This document shows, in pieces, positions 25,817-36,528 of a stretch of 44,641 nucleotides of DNA; position 1 is the first letter of the stretch; each line of letters opens with the position of its first letter. A program made the translations under genes and the position numbers. The stretch spans positions 1 through 44,641 of the forward strand of contig DATJWY010000291.1 in the NCBI GenBank assembly GCA_035500775.1. The letters are read 5' to 3'. The notes beneath the pieces were generated by a model that did no database searches, was not told where the DNA came from, and saw only the letters and a program-made list of their open reading frames with translations. This DNA comes from DATJWY01 sp035500775. GTDB taxonomy: Bacteria > Pseudomonadota > Alphaproteobacteria > Acetobacterales > Acetobacteraceae.

Positions 25817-26965
25817 TCAAACCGGCTCCGTATCCGTGGCGTCCTCGGTCAGTACCGGCAGATGGATCCGGAACTCCGTGCGGCCTGGCCGGCTGTCCAC
25901 CTCGATCAGCCCGCCATGGTCGCCGATGATCTTCGCGACCAACGCAAGACCCAGGCCGCTGCCGGTGGGCTTGGTGGTCACAAACGGGTCAAACAGGTTC
26001 TCGCGCACGTCTTCCGGTATGCCGGGACCGTTGTCCCGCACCGTGACGACGAGTGGCAGATGCACCCGCCGCTTCGCGCCCGGCACCGCGAGGTGCATGC
26101 CGTGCTGATAGGCCGTGATGAGGGTGATCTCCCCCGTGCCGCCGCCATCGTTAATGGCCTCGGCGGCGTTCTTCACCAGGTTGAGCATGACCTGCACGAG
26201 CTGGTCACGATTGCCCCAGACCGGGGGCAGCGAGGGATCGTACAGCTCCGTCATCCGCAGATGCGCGGCGAAGCCGGTCTCCGCCAGGCGGCGGACATGC
26301 TCCAGCACGCGATGGATGTTGACGGCCCGCCGCTCCACAGGCTTCTCGCCGAACATCTCCATGCGATCGACCAGGGCGCGGATGCGGTCGGCCTCGTCGC
26401 GGATCAGCTCGGCGAGTTCCCGGTCCTGCGGCGAGACCGTGTTCTCCAGCAATTGCGCCGCCCCGCGTATGCCGGAGAGCGGGTTCTTCACCTCATGCGC
26501 GAGGATCGCCGCCATGCCGGAAACCGAGCGGGCGGCGCTGCGGAAGGTCATCTGCCGGTCGAGCGCGCGGGCGGCGGAGGTGTCCTGGAAGCACAGCAGC
26601 ACCGAGCCCGGCTCCTCCGGCACGGTGGTGCCCTGGACGGTGATGCCGCGCTTGGAGAGACGCGGGCTTTCCAGCGTCAGGTCGTATTCCGAGATGGTGA
26701 CATCGTGCGCCCGCGCCTGCTCGATCAGCAGGAAGACAGGGTTATCCGCCGGCACCAGATCGGTCAGCGCCAGCGCGCGGAGCTGCGACAGGGAGATCCC
26801 GAAGAACTGCTCCGCCGCCGGGTTGGCGGCGCGGAAACGATTGTCGTGGTCGAGCAGCACGGTCGGGACCGGCAGCGCGGAGAGCGTCGCCGCCGCGTCG
26901 GGTGGCGGCTTTTCCGGGTTGCGCGCCACGATGGCGAGCCGGCTCAGGGCAAAGGGCCTCTTCAT
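25817..26965 (-). CDS. ntrB: Nitrogen regulation sensor histidine kinase NtrB
   Basis: A 382-residue cytoplasmic kinase/phosphatase for NtrC, controlled by PII in the family. N-terminal PAS domain (about 25-130). H-box ILAHEVKNPLSGIRGAAQ with phospho-His157. The ATPase domain has the N-box QVMLNLVKNAAEAI, G1 DNGPGIP and G2 GSGLGLALVAKIIGDHGG. No membrane helix is seen. The ATG at 26965 overlaps the dusB stop (ATGA), and the stop abuts ntrC, so dusB-ntrB-ntrC is one translationally coupled operon, as in most alphaproteobacteria. Confidence 0.95.
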   Translation of the reverse strand: MKRPFALSRLAIVARNPEKPPPDAAATLSALPVPTVLLDHDNRFRAANPAAEQFFGISLSQLRALALTDLVPADNPVFLLIEQARAHDVTISEYDLTLESPRLSKRGITVQGTTVPEEPGSVLLCFQDTSAARALDRQMTFRSAARSVSGMAAILAHEVKNPLSGIRGAAQLLENTVSPQDRELAELIRDEADRIRALVDRMEMFGEKPVERRAVNIHRVLEHVRRLAETGFAAHLRMTELYDPSLPPVWGNRDQLVQVMLNLVKNAAEAINDGGGTGEITLITAYQHGMHLAVPGAKRRVHLPLVVTVRDNGPGIPEDVRENLFDPFVTTKPTGSGLGLALVAKIIGDHGGLIEVDSRPGRTEFRIHLPVLTEDATDTEPV

Positions 26966-28023
26966 GCGGCGGCTGCCTCCGGCTCGGGCGTGCAGATGGT
27001 GCGGGTGACGCCGCGTTCGATCAGCGGGTCATAGAAACTGTCGATCAGGCGCTCGACCGCCTCCGGCTCGTCCAGCCGGTTGACGGTGGCGCGGAATTCC
27101 GCGGAGCCATGCAGGCCGCGCGAGTACCAGGAGACATGCTTGCGGGCGAGGCGCAGACCGGGGATGCGGCCGAAATGGCTCAGCATGGCGCGGTAATGGT
27201 CGAGCAGGATGACCTTCTGCTCCCCGAGGGACGGCTCCGGCAGGCGGGTGCCGGTGCGCAGAAAATGGGCAACCATGCCCGGGAACCAGGGGCGGCCATA
27301 GCAGCCGCGGCCGATCATCACCCCGTCCGCGCCCGAGCGGCGACGCGCCTCGGCGGCGTCGTCCTCGGTCAGGATGTCGCCGTTGACGATCACCGGGATG
27401 CCGACCGCCTGCTTCACCTCGGCGACGAAATCCCAGTTGGCCGTGCCGGTATAGAATTGCTGGCGCGTCCGGCCATGCACGGTGACGAGCCGGATGCCGC
27501 AGGATTCCGCGATCCGGGCGAGGCGCGGCGCGTTCAGGCTGGCATGGTCCCAGCCCATGCGCATCTTCAGCGTGACCGGCACGTTCACGGCCTGCACCGT
27601 CGCTTCCAGGATGCGCGCCGCGGCCGCCTCGTCCCGCATCAGCGCCGAGCCGGCCTGCTGGCCGACCGCCACTTTCTTCACCGGGCAGCCGAAATTGATA
27701 TCGACCACGGTCGCGCCGCGATCCACCGCGATCCGGGCCGCTTCCGCCATCGCCGCGGGCTCGCAGCCGGCGAGCTGGATTGCCTTCGGGCCGTCGCCCT
27801 CGGTCATCTCCGCCATGCGCAGCGTGGCCCGGTTCTCGCGCACCATCGCCCAGGAGGCGATCATCTCCGACACCACCATGCCGGTGCCGAGCCGGTTCGC
27901 CAGCCGGCGGAACGGCAGATCCGTTACCCCGGACATGGGCGCCAGGATAACCGGCGTGTCGATGACAACTCCCGTACCCAGCGTAACTGGCGGAAGTGCC
28001 CCGGAATCGATTGTATTGCCCAT
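26962..28023 (-). CDS. dusB: tRNA-dihydrouridine synthase DusB (NifR3)
   Basis: A 353-residue flavin enzyme that reduces uridine to dihydrouridine in the tRNA D-loop. The FMN-binding TIM barrel starts VILAPMSGVTDLPFRRL. The catalytic Cys is in DINFGCPVKKV (Cys about 119). HGRTRQQFYTGTANW, VIVNGDILTEDD and MIGRGCYGRPW complete the family pattern. It is the first gene of the dusB-ntrBC operon, equivalent to nifR3 of Rhodobacter and related genera. ATG at 28023 is the only reasonable start. The 205-base gap to ispDF must hold both divergent promoters. Confidence 0.95.
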   Translation of the reverse strand: MGNTIDSGALPPVTLGTGVVIDTPVILAPMSGVTDLPFRRLANRLGTGMVVSEMIASWAMVRENRATLRMAEMTEGDGPKAIQLAGCEPAAMAEAARIAVDRGATVVDINFGCPVKKVAVGQQAGSALMRDEAAAARILEATVQAVNVPVTLKMRMGWDHASLNAPRLARIAESCGIRLVTVHGRTRQQFYTGTANWDFVAEVKQAVGIPVIVNGDILTEDDAAEARRRSGADGVMIGRGCYGRPWFPGMVAHFLRTGTRLPEPSLGEQKVILLDHYRAMLSHFGRIPGLRLARKHVSWYSRGLHGSAEFRATVNRLDEPEAVERLIDSFYDPLIERGVTRTICTPEPEAAAA

Positions 28024-28228
28024 GATTTGGGCAGACTAAACGGTCCGACGCAACGGTGCAATCCCGTTCACCGCCCGTTTCCCCGTCTCTGGCATGATTC
28101 TTTCTGTCCATACCGGAGATCTCCGTGCCAGCGGGCCGCACGCCTTCTGGTTGAGACACGCGCGCACGGGCGCATGACGGGTCACGCGCGCATTGACGCG
28201 CGACCGCCGCTGACGCATTCCACCGCCC

Positions 28229-29368
28229 ATGCGAACAGCCGCCATCCTCCTCGCCGGCGAGCCTGCCCCGGGCGCCCGCCAGATCCGCCCGCCCACCCCC
28301 GACGCCTTCCTGCCGGTGGCCGGCCTGCCCGCGCTGCGCCTGGCGGCCGCTTCGCTGGCGCCGAGCGTCAGCTGGCTGCTGCCGGTCGGCGACGTCGCCG
28401 CCATCGAGGCCGCGCTCTCCGGCATCGGCCATCTGCCGCCGGTGGCCGAGGCCGGCTCGCCACTCGCCACCCTGCGCGCCGCCGCCGAGGCGCTGGCGGC
28501 GGAACAGCCGGAACTCGTGCTGATCCATGACGCGGCGCGACCGCTGATCCCGGCCGGCACGGTGCCCACCCTGCTGGAGGCGCTCCGCTCCTACCGGGCC
28601 GCCGCCCCTGCCCTCGCCGTCACCGATCCCGTGCGCCGCGTGCGGCCGGATGGCGGCGGCGCCTCGGTCACCGAGCGCGGGCTCTATCGCCTGCAAACGC
28701 CGCAGGGCTTCCATTTCCCGACCCTGCTCGCCCTGCTCCGCGCCGCGCCGGATGAGGCGGATCTGCTCGATCTGTTCGAGCAAGCCGGACATGCCGTGGC
28801 CCTGCTGCCCGGTTCGGAAGACAATATCCGCCCAGGAACGGAGGAAGATCTGGTGCGCCTCGACCGCATGCTGACCGCTTCCCTGCTGCCGCGCTCCGGG
28901 ACCGGATACGATGTCCATGTGCTGACGGAAGGCCGGCCACTGATCCTCTGCGGCGTCACCGTGCCGCATGAGCGCGGACTCGCCGGGCATTCCGACGCCG
29001 ATGTCGGCATCCATGCGCTGTGCGACGCGATCTATGGCGCGCTGGCCGAGGGCGATATTGGCCGGCACTTCCCGCCGAGCGAGGCGACCTGGAAGGACGC
29101 GGACAGTGCCCGCTTCCTGCGCCACGCGGCGGAGCGCATCGCCGCGCGCGGTGGCGTGCTTTCCAATGCCGATGTCACGCTGATCTGTGAGCGCCCGAAG
29201 ATCGCGCCGCATGCCGAGGCGATGCGGGCGCGGCTCGCCGATCTGCTGAACGTCCCGGTCGGGCGGATCTCGGTGAAGGCCACCACGACGGAGCGGCTCG
29301 GCTTCACCGGACGCGGCGAAGGCATCGCCGCGCTCGCCACCGTCACGGTACTGGTGCCGCCGGTCTGA
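28229..29368 (+). CDS. ispDF: Bifunctional IspDF (MEP pathway), IspD half divergent
   Basis: A 379-residue fusion of IspD (MEP cytidylyltransferase, about 1-218) and IspF (MEcPP synthase, about 222-379) of isoprenoid synthesis. The IspF half looks intact: metal ligands in GTGYDVHVL, GHSDADVGIHALCDAIYGAL, DADSARFL and VKATTTERLGF. The IspD half keeps LIHDAARPLIP and LYRLQTPQGF, but the CTP-binding loop normally GxGxRM...PKQ reads EPAPGARQIRPPTPDAF (residues 11-27), the usual PVxDTxKR reads VTDPVRRV, and DNIK reads DNIR. The MEcPP synthase role is secure; cytidylyltransferase activity is less certain. Confidence 0.88.
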   Translation: MRTAAILLAGEPAPGARQIRPPTPDAFLPVAGLPALRLAAASLAPSVSWLLPVGDVAAIEAALSGIGHLPPVAEAGSPLATLRAAAEALAAEQPELVLIHDAARPLIPAGTVPTLLEALRSYRAAAPALAVTDPVRRVRPDGGGASVTERGLYRLQTPQGFHFPTLLALLRAAPDEADLLDLFEQAGHAVALLPGSEDNIRPGTEEDLVRLDRMLTASLLPRSGTGYDVHVLTEGRPLILCGVTVPHERGLAGHSDADVGIHALCDAIYGALAEGDIGRHFPPSEATWKDADSARFLRHAAERIAARGGVLSNADVTLICERPKIAPHAEAMRARLADLLNVPVGRISVKATTTERLGFTGRGEGIAALATVTVLVPPV

Positions 29369-30084
29369 GTCATTGCCGGCGCGCCGAGCGGCGCCTGGGT
29401 ATTGGGGGTCGCTGGCGCCCCTGCTCGCCACCGGGCACGGCAGCGCGGTAGAGTATGATAGCTTTAGGTTGATCCAGAGGAAGGCCAAGGGCGCGGTCCC
29501 TGTGCCCCGTCACGCGAAGGCGTGCTTGCGCACGACGGGCCGTACGGCCCCGGACCCCCATTACTTCATTCGCCCATTACTTCATTCGTTGTAAAAACAT
29601 ATCGGGGTCTGGGGCCTCAAGGCCCCAGTGGGGTTTGGGGCGGAGTGGCCCAAGGTTCCGCCGCTCCGCAGGAGCGGTGGAATGGCCACGGAGGGAAAGC
29701 CCCAAGTCTCTGCGCTTCAATATCAGGCAATCATGGTCTAATCCGCGCCTGCATGCGGCGGATCGACGTGGCGTACGGCCAGCAGGCCCCGGCGGAACGA
29801 TCGCAGGCATCGCCACGCCGGATCGGCAATGTAAGCCCTGGATATTGCGCTAAATTCAACCAACATTGATATGATATCGTTCCGTACGAATCTGAAGTTT
29901 TGCTTTGCAACATTGGTGCTAATTCGTAATGATATGCCGACTACATCTGCCGCGTCACCAAGTTGTGCTTTGGTCAGACTGACCATGATGCGCCATGTCA
30001 GCCTTGGTGAACCGTTACGCTCGCCCAAGAGCCTAAAACGGCCCCGATTTTCGTGAACAAGAACAGCCAGCGAGGCAAGCCGAG
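29369..30084. other. Long intergenic region: R1 copy 6, then an AT-rich stretch with a gene relic
   Basis: 716 bases. The first part includes TATTGGGGGTC at about 29400, resembling a module B fragment of R1, then R1 copy 6 (29481-29710). From about 29830 to 30010 the composition shifts to clearly AT-richer sequence. That part holds the minus-strand regulator relic described separately and probably the promoter of the FkbM gene. Confidence 0.6.
29481..29710 (+). repeat. R1 palindromic element copy 6, enlarged (A + C + B)
   Basis: Begins AAGGCCAAGGGC and contains module C (CCCCGTCACGCG ... CGCACGACGGG), GGCCGTACGGCC, a 14-bp direct repeat (CATTACTTCATTCG twice, 29559-29589), then CTGGGGCC/GGCCCCAG and GTGGGGTTTGGGGC. 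It ends GCCCCAAGTCTC after about 50 extra bases in the last loop, which themselves form hairpins. It is the longest copy seen. Confidence 0.7.
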
Positions 30085-30112
30085 ATGCGCATTCCTGAAT
30101 TGCGCTCAGGCC
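29813..30112 (-). pseudogene. Possible relic of a Crp/Fnr-type regulator, DNA-binding end
   Basis: The minus-strand frame here reads IQECASRLASLAV, then RGRFRLLGERNGS, then the helix-turn-helix-like SLTKAQLGDAADVVGIS, and later VRNDIISMLVEFSAIS. The order resembles the linker helix and HTH of Crp/Fnr proteins (RLAxxLCE, RLxxxG, LTQxxLGDAxGxS). The cyclic-nucleotide domain that should precede it is absent, because that place is occupied by the FkbM gene on the other strand. AT-richer than the genome. Recognition by eye only. Confidence 0.3.
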
Positions 30113-30879
30113 CACGCGCCACGATGCCGTTCTTCGGGTCGGCGTCGCCGAGAGAGGCCGCATCGCGGTTGGTGAAGGGCACGGCGCTGCTTGAACATGT
30201 CAGCGGCCTGTATCGCCGAAAACGCAGCTACTCCCAGTTCGGGGAGGATGTGCACATCCTGTCCTACTATGACCGCCTTGCGTCGGAGCGAAACATATCC
30301 GTTGACGCAGGCTGCATCGTGGACATCGGAGCGTTCCGGCCGATCACTTTCTCCAACAGCTATCTGTTCTACAAGAAAGGCTGGCACGGGATAAATATCG
30401 ACCCGCCCCCCGGCTCCAAGCGCATCTTCGACAAAGTAAGACCGCGCGACACGAATCTGGAACTCGCCATCTCACCCGTGGACGGGGCCAGTACGTTCTT
30501 CCTGTTCGGCACCCCCTCGGTCTGGAACACGCTTGATGCCGAAGCCGCGGCATACGCGGCCAAACAGACAGGCATCACGCCGCGCGAGGTTCCCGTGACC
30601 CTGTCCCGCCTCGATACGGTGCTGGACCTGTACCTGCAGGGGCATCCGTTCGAGATTCTCTCGATCGATGCCGAAGGGCTCGACATAGAGATCATCAACG
30701 CCAACGATTTTTCCAGGCACAGACCGAGGGTGGTGCTCGTTGAGGTCATGGATGCGACCAGTGGCACGCTCGCCGAGAATCAGGTCGTGAAGAGTCTCAA
30801 TGAGCTGGGTTACGCATTGTATTCCTGGATCAACCCCAACCTGATGTTCGTGCGGAAAGACTCCTTGCTTTCGCATTAG
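30085..30879 (+). CDS. FkbM family SAM-dependent methyltransferase
   Basis: A 264-residue methyltransferase. SAM-binding region: CIVDIGAFRPITFSNSYLF (motif I, about 78-96), then GWHGINIDPPPGSK with the acidic residue, ILSIDAEGLDIEIINAN and VLVEVMDA. FkbM proteins O-methylate sugars of glycans, lipopolysaccharide or natural products; the acceptor is unknown. No membrane segment is seen. The gene stands alone, has lower GC than its neighbours and overlaps a decayed regulator on the opposite strand, so recent acquisition is likely. ATG at 30085 is used; neither it nor ATG at 30124 has a strong ribosome site. A strong hairpin follows the stop. Confidence 0.85.
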   Translation: MRIPELRSGPRATMPFFGSASPREAASRLVKGTALLEHVSGLYRRKRSYSQFGEDVHILSYYDRLASERNISVDAGCIVDIGAFRPITFSNSYLFYKKGWHGINIDPPPGSKRIFDKVRPRDTNLELAISPVDGASTFFLFGTPSVWNTLDAEAAAYAAKQTGITPREVPVTLSRLDTVLDLYLQGHPFEILSIDAEGLDIEIINANDFSRHRPRVVLVEVMDATSGTLAENQVVKSLNELGYALYSWINPNLMFVRKDSLLSH

Positions 30880-30883
30880 GCGA

Positions 30884-30921
30884 GCCGGAATGAGCGGAAT
30901 GCCGCGGACGCTCATTCCGGC
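30884..30921. terminator. Hairpin between convergent FkbM and epimerase genes
   Basis: The perfect 13-bp stem GCCGGAATGAGCG / CGCTCATTCCGGC (30884-30896 and 30909-30921) has a 12-base loop and starts 5 bases after the FkbM stop. There is no T-tract; it is probably a 3'-end barrier. Confidence 0.6.
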
Positions 30922-31022
30922 GAGACAGCCTATCGGGAGGTGTCACTGGCCGGAGCCTCCAGGGATGATCCGGCCTGGCGTGTTCGCTATGGCCGGGTGT
31001 CATGCCAGCATTTCACGGCGGC

Positions 31023-31901
31023 TTAACCCACCCCGACCCGCACCCACCATCCAACCTCCCACGACTTCCCGGGTGCGACCAGCATAACCCCTGGCTTGTC
31101 GGTGAATTCCCCGTCGAAGCCGACGGGATCGGCCATCCCGTACCAAGGCTCGATGCACAGGAACGCGCCGCCTGCGCGCGACCACAATCCGAGCTGCGTG
31201 AAGCCTTCCCAACCCAGTTCAAGCTCCACCGCTCCCGGTGCGACGTAGCGCAGCGAACGGCTCGCAGGCCGATCCAGGATCAGCGCATCCGTTGCGAAGA
31301 GCGCGGGCTCCAGCGGCAACACCCGTCCCCTGATCGGCGTCGGCTCCGGGTCTGGCCGGAGCAGCCCTTCCTGTAGCCGCCGTACTGACGCCGGCTCGTC
31401 GACGGCAAATTCCAGCCAGTGCTTCTCGGGCGCCACTCCCGGCGCCAGCGGCCAGCAGAAGGCGGGATGCGCCCCGAGCGAGGCCGGCAGCGCGGTATCG
31501 CCTGTGTTGACCACGCGGTACCCCACGCGGAGCATGCCCCCCGCCACCGCGTAGCGTAGCTCCAACCGGAATGCGAAGGGGAAGACCGAGCGCGTCGCCG
31601 CGTCGTCCTCCAGCACCAGCCGGCAGGAGGTGCCGTCCCGTTCCTCCCAGGCAAACAGCCGATCGCGGGCAAAGCCATGCTGCGTCAGGCGGTAGCTGCG
31701 CCCGTTATGCCGGAGGGTGTCGTCCCTGAGGCGCCCGACGATCGGAAACAGCACCGGCGCATGCCGCGGCCAAGCGGGGCCCGCTTGCCAGAGCAACTCG
31801 CCCGCCTGCGCGTCGCGCAGCGAGCAAAGCTCGCCGCCCTGCGCCTGCACCGTGACGCTGATGTGCCCATCGGTCATCTCGTGCCGCATGTTCTCCACCA
31901 T
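31023..31901 (-). CDS. Aldose 1-epimerase family protein (galactose mutarotase-like)
   Basis: A 292-residue beta-sandwich protein of the aldose epimerase/LacX-YphB group, interconverting alpha and beta anomers of hexoses. Candidate catalytic residues: His75 in LTQHGFARD, His145 in SLGAHPAFCW and Glu in CIEPWYGMADP. HAPVLFPIVGRLRDD is typical of the LacX-like branch. It is cytosolic with no signal peptide. The ATG at 31901 has GAGGAG 7 bases upstream. It is not next to sugar catabolic genes, so the physiological sugar is unclear. Confidence 0.88.
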   Translation of the reverse strand: MVENMRHEMTDGHISVTVQAQGGELCSLRDAQAGELLWQAGPAWPRHAPVLFPIVGRLRDDTLRHNGRSYRLTQHGFARDRLFAWEERDGTSCRLVLEDDAATRSVFPFAFRLELRYAVAGGMLRVGYRVVNTGDTALPASLGAHPAFCWPLAPGVAPEKHWLEFAVDEPASVRRLQEGLLRPDPEPTPIRGRVLPLEPALFATDALILDRPASRSLRYVAPGAVELELGWEGFTQLGLWSRAGGAFLCIEPWYGMADPVGFDGEFTDKPGVMLVAPGKSWEVGWWVRVGVG

Positions 31902-32135
31902 GCTTATTCTCCTCGGCCACGTAAGATCGGGGCAGATTACGCGACGCGTTATTCCATTTGTTTTTCAGGAGCGCTGTCCTACCCATGGAATCCAGGGCTT
32001 GCATGCGCTGATGGGTGGGGAAGCCGTCTTTTGGTTCGGCACCGTTCGGTTCTGTCGGGGCCAATGGTGAAGCTCCGACGAAACCCGAAGGCCGCACCAA
32101 GCGGACAGAATGCGCGCCAACCCTCTGAAATTCCA

Positions 32136-32211
32136 TGGTGAGCCCGGTGGGATTCGAACCCACGACCCCATGATTAAAAGTCACGTGCTCTACCGACTGA
32201 GCTACGGGCTC
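32136..32211 (-). tRNA. tRNA-Lys (anticodon TTT)
   Basis: A 76-nt tRNA on the minus strand. The acceptor stem GAGCCCG pairs with CGGGCTC, the D-arm is GCTCAGTCGGTAGAGC, the anticodon loop CTTTTAA gives TTT, the T-loop is GGTTCGAATCC, and the 3' ACCA is encoded (32136-32138 are the CCA). Confidence 0.97.
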
Positions 32212-32237
32212 ACAAGTCCACAAGGGATCAGAAGGGG

Positions 32238-32266
32238 CATGAACGCCAAGCTGCCTCCAAGGTCAA
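32238..32266 (-). promoter_or_regulatory. Candidate sigma-70 promoter of tRNA-Lys
   Basis: On the minus strand TTGACC (32266-32261) is followed after exactly 17 bases by TTCATG (32243-32238), with the tRNA 5' end 26 bases further. The -35 is good, the -10 is weak. Confidence 0.4.
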
Positions 32267-32295
32267 GCCGGGAATGCAACCTGGCGTAAGATTAT

Positions 32296-32328
32296 GGCGG
32301 AGCGGCCCAATGCACGGGCCGCTCCGCC
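32296..32328 (-). terminator. Terminator hairpin after the cyclophilin gene
   Basis: The perfect 13-bp stem GGCGGAGCGGCCC / GGGCCGCTCCGCC has a 7-base loop and starts 8 bases beyond the cyclophilin stop. On the minus strand it is followed by ATAATCTTAC, a weak T-rich tail. It separates this operon from tRNA-Lys. Confidence 0.7.
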
Positions 32329-32336
32329 GGTCAAAA

Positions 32337-32906
32337 TCAGCCCTTCACATCCGCGGCAACGCGCATGTGCACGATCCGGTCCGGGTTCTGCACCATGCCG
32401 TTCGCGCCATCACCGCGCTTGATGTGGTCGACGAATTCCATACCGCTCACCACCTGGCCCCAGATCGTGTACTGCCCGTCCAGGCTCGGCGCCGGCGCGA
32501 ACATGATGAAGAACTGGGAGTTGGCGCTGTTCGGGTCGGAGGTGCGGGCGGCGCCGACCGTGCCGCGCACGAAGCGGGCGTCATTGGTGAACTCGGCCGG
32601 CAGATCCGGCAGCTTGCTGCCGCCGGAGCCGGTCCCGGTCGGGTCGCCGCCCTGCGCCATGAAGCCCTCGATCACGCGATGGAACGGCGTCCCGTCATAG
32701 AAGCCCTGGCGGCAAAGCACCTTGACCCGCTCCACATGCTTCGGCGCGAGATCCGGACGCAGCTGGATGACCACCCGCCCGTCCTTCAGATCCATGTAGA
32801 TGGTGTTTTCCGGGTCGGCCGGCGCGGACTGCGCGGAAGCGGTCTGGGACATCGGAACTCCAATCGCCAAAAGGGCCAGGGTTGCAAACAGAAAACGTCG
32901 TTTCAT
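32337..32906 (-). CDS. Periplasmic cyclophilin-type peptidyl-prolyl isomerase
   Basis: A 189-residue cyclophilin with a Sec signal (MKRRFLFATLALLAIG ... ASAQS). Prolyl isomerase core: YDGTPFHRVIEGFMAQGGDP with the catalytic-type Phe-His-Arg, SQFFIMFAPAPSLDGQYTIWGQVVSG, and the C-terminal strand. It folds periplasmic proteins. The ATG at 32906 has GGAG 8 bases upstream. It follows gyrA-coaD in the same direction, a conserved alphaproteobacterial order, but the 210-base gap to coaD allows its own promoter. PpiA is the nearest named relative. Confidence 0.9.
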   Translation of the reverse strand: MKRRFLFATLALLAIGVPMSQTASAQSAPADPENTIYMDLKDGRVVIQLRPDLAPKHVERVKVLCRQGFYDGTPFHRVIEGFMAQGGDPTGTGSGGSKLPDLPAEFTNDARFVRGTVGAARTSDPNSANSQFFIMFAPAPSLDGQYTIWGQVVSGMEFVDHIKRGDGANGMVQNPDRIVHMRVAADVKG

Positions 32907-33116
32907 GACTTCGGCTCCATTCCCCGGGGAAGGAAGAACGGCCGGACGCTGAGATGGCCCGCCCCCGGGTCAAGTGAAAGGTGAAAAAGGGGCGTCACCC
33001 CGCCGCTCGGGCCGGCCTGGTTCGCCCGCCCGCCATCAGCCGAGACCGGTCATCCGGGCGCGGCCCGGTATGCGGCCCCTATGTGCGGTCCTTGGGCGAA
33101 AACCGTGATCGGCCTC

Positions 33117-33639
33117 CTACTCCTGCTCCTCTCTGACCCGGGCCAAGGTGCGCTCCAGGGTCAGCGGCGGCACGAAAGAGGAAATATCGCCGCCGAGACG
33201 AGCGATCTCCTTGACGAACCGGGAGGAGATGAACTGATGGCGCTCGCTCGCCATCAGGAACACCGTCTCGATATGCGAGTCGAGGCGGTAATTCATTCCC
33301 GCCATCTGGAACTCGTAGTCGAAATCGGAGACGGCGCGCAAACCGCGGATGACCACGCTCGCCCCCACGCTGTGGGCGAAGTCGACCAGCAGCGAGCTGA
33401 AGCAGCGCACCTCGATCAGCGTGCCGGTGCGGGCGGCCACGGCCTCGCATTCCGCCTGAACCAGTTCCACCCGCTCCTCCAGCGGGAAGATCGGTCCCTT
33501 GCCGATATTGGTCGCGACCCCGATCACCAGCCGGTCCACGAGGCGGGTGGCACGGCCGATGATGTCGAGATGCCCATTGGTGACCGGATCGAACGTGCCG
33601 GGGTAAAGACCGGTACGGCAGCGCGGCGCCGGGGTGGGT

Positions 33640-33647
<8 letters not shown>
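33117..33647 (-). CDS. coaD: Phosphopantetheine adenylyltransferase
   Basis: A 176-residue nucleotidyltransferase of coenzyme A synthesis (phosphopantetheine + ATP to dephospho-CoA + PPi). The N-terminal signature GLYPGTFDPVTNGHLDII includes the TxGH motif, RGLRAVSDFDYEFQMAGMN binds pantetheine, and ISSRFVKEIARLGGD replaces the usual ISSS. The ATG at 33647 overlaps the gyrA stop by 8 bases (ATGGCTGA), so translation is coupled to gyrA. The frame extends further upstream inside gyrA but without family similarity. Confidence 0.95.
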
Positions 33648-36393
<2,746 letters not shown>

Positions 36394-36528
36394 GCAGATC
36401 TCTGGAGGGTATTTAGACGGGATGGTTTAGCCCGGTACGCACCGGGGCGCCATAGCAGGCGGCGGAGGGCCGCCGCGCGGAGCCGGCACAGCCGCGCTCC
36501 CACGCGGCCGTGCCGCGACCCCGCTATT

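Noticed and set aside
28095..28125. TGGCATG-N4-TTTCT as a sigma-54 promoter in the dusB-ispDF gap
   Set aside because: The -12 element lacks the required GC, and it points toward ispDF, which is not expected to be nitrogen-controlled.
29871..30056. A 61-residue plus-strand frame in the AT-rich stretch
   Set aside because: No ribosome site or family similarity; the opposite strand reads more like protein (regulator relic).
31902..32135. Attachment site or prophage scar beside tRNA-Lys
   Set aside because: I find no duplicated tRNA 3' end nearby and no integrase gene; the stretch holds no recognisable feature.
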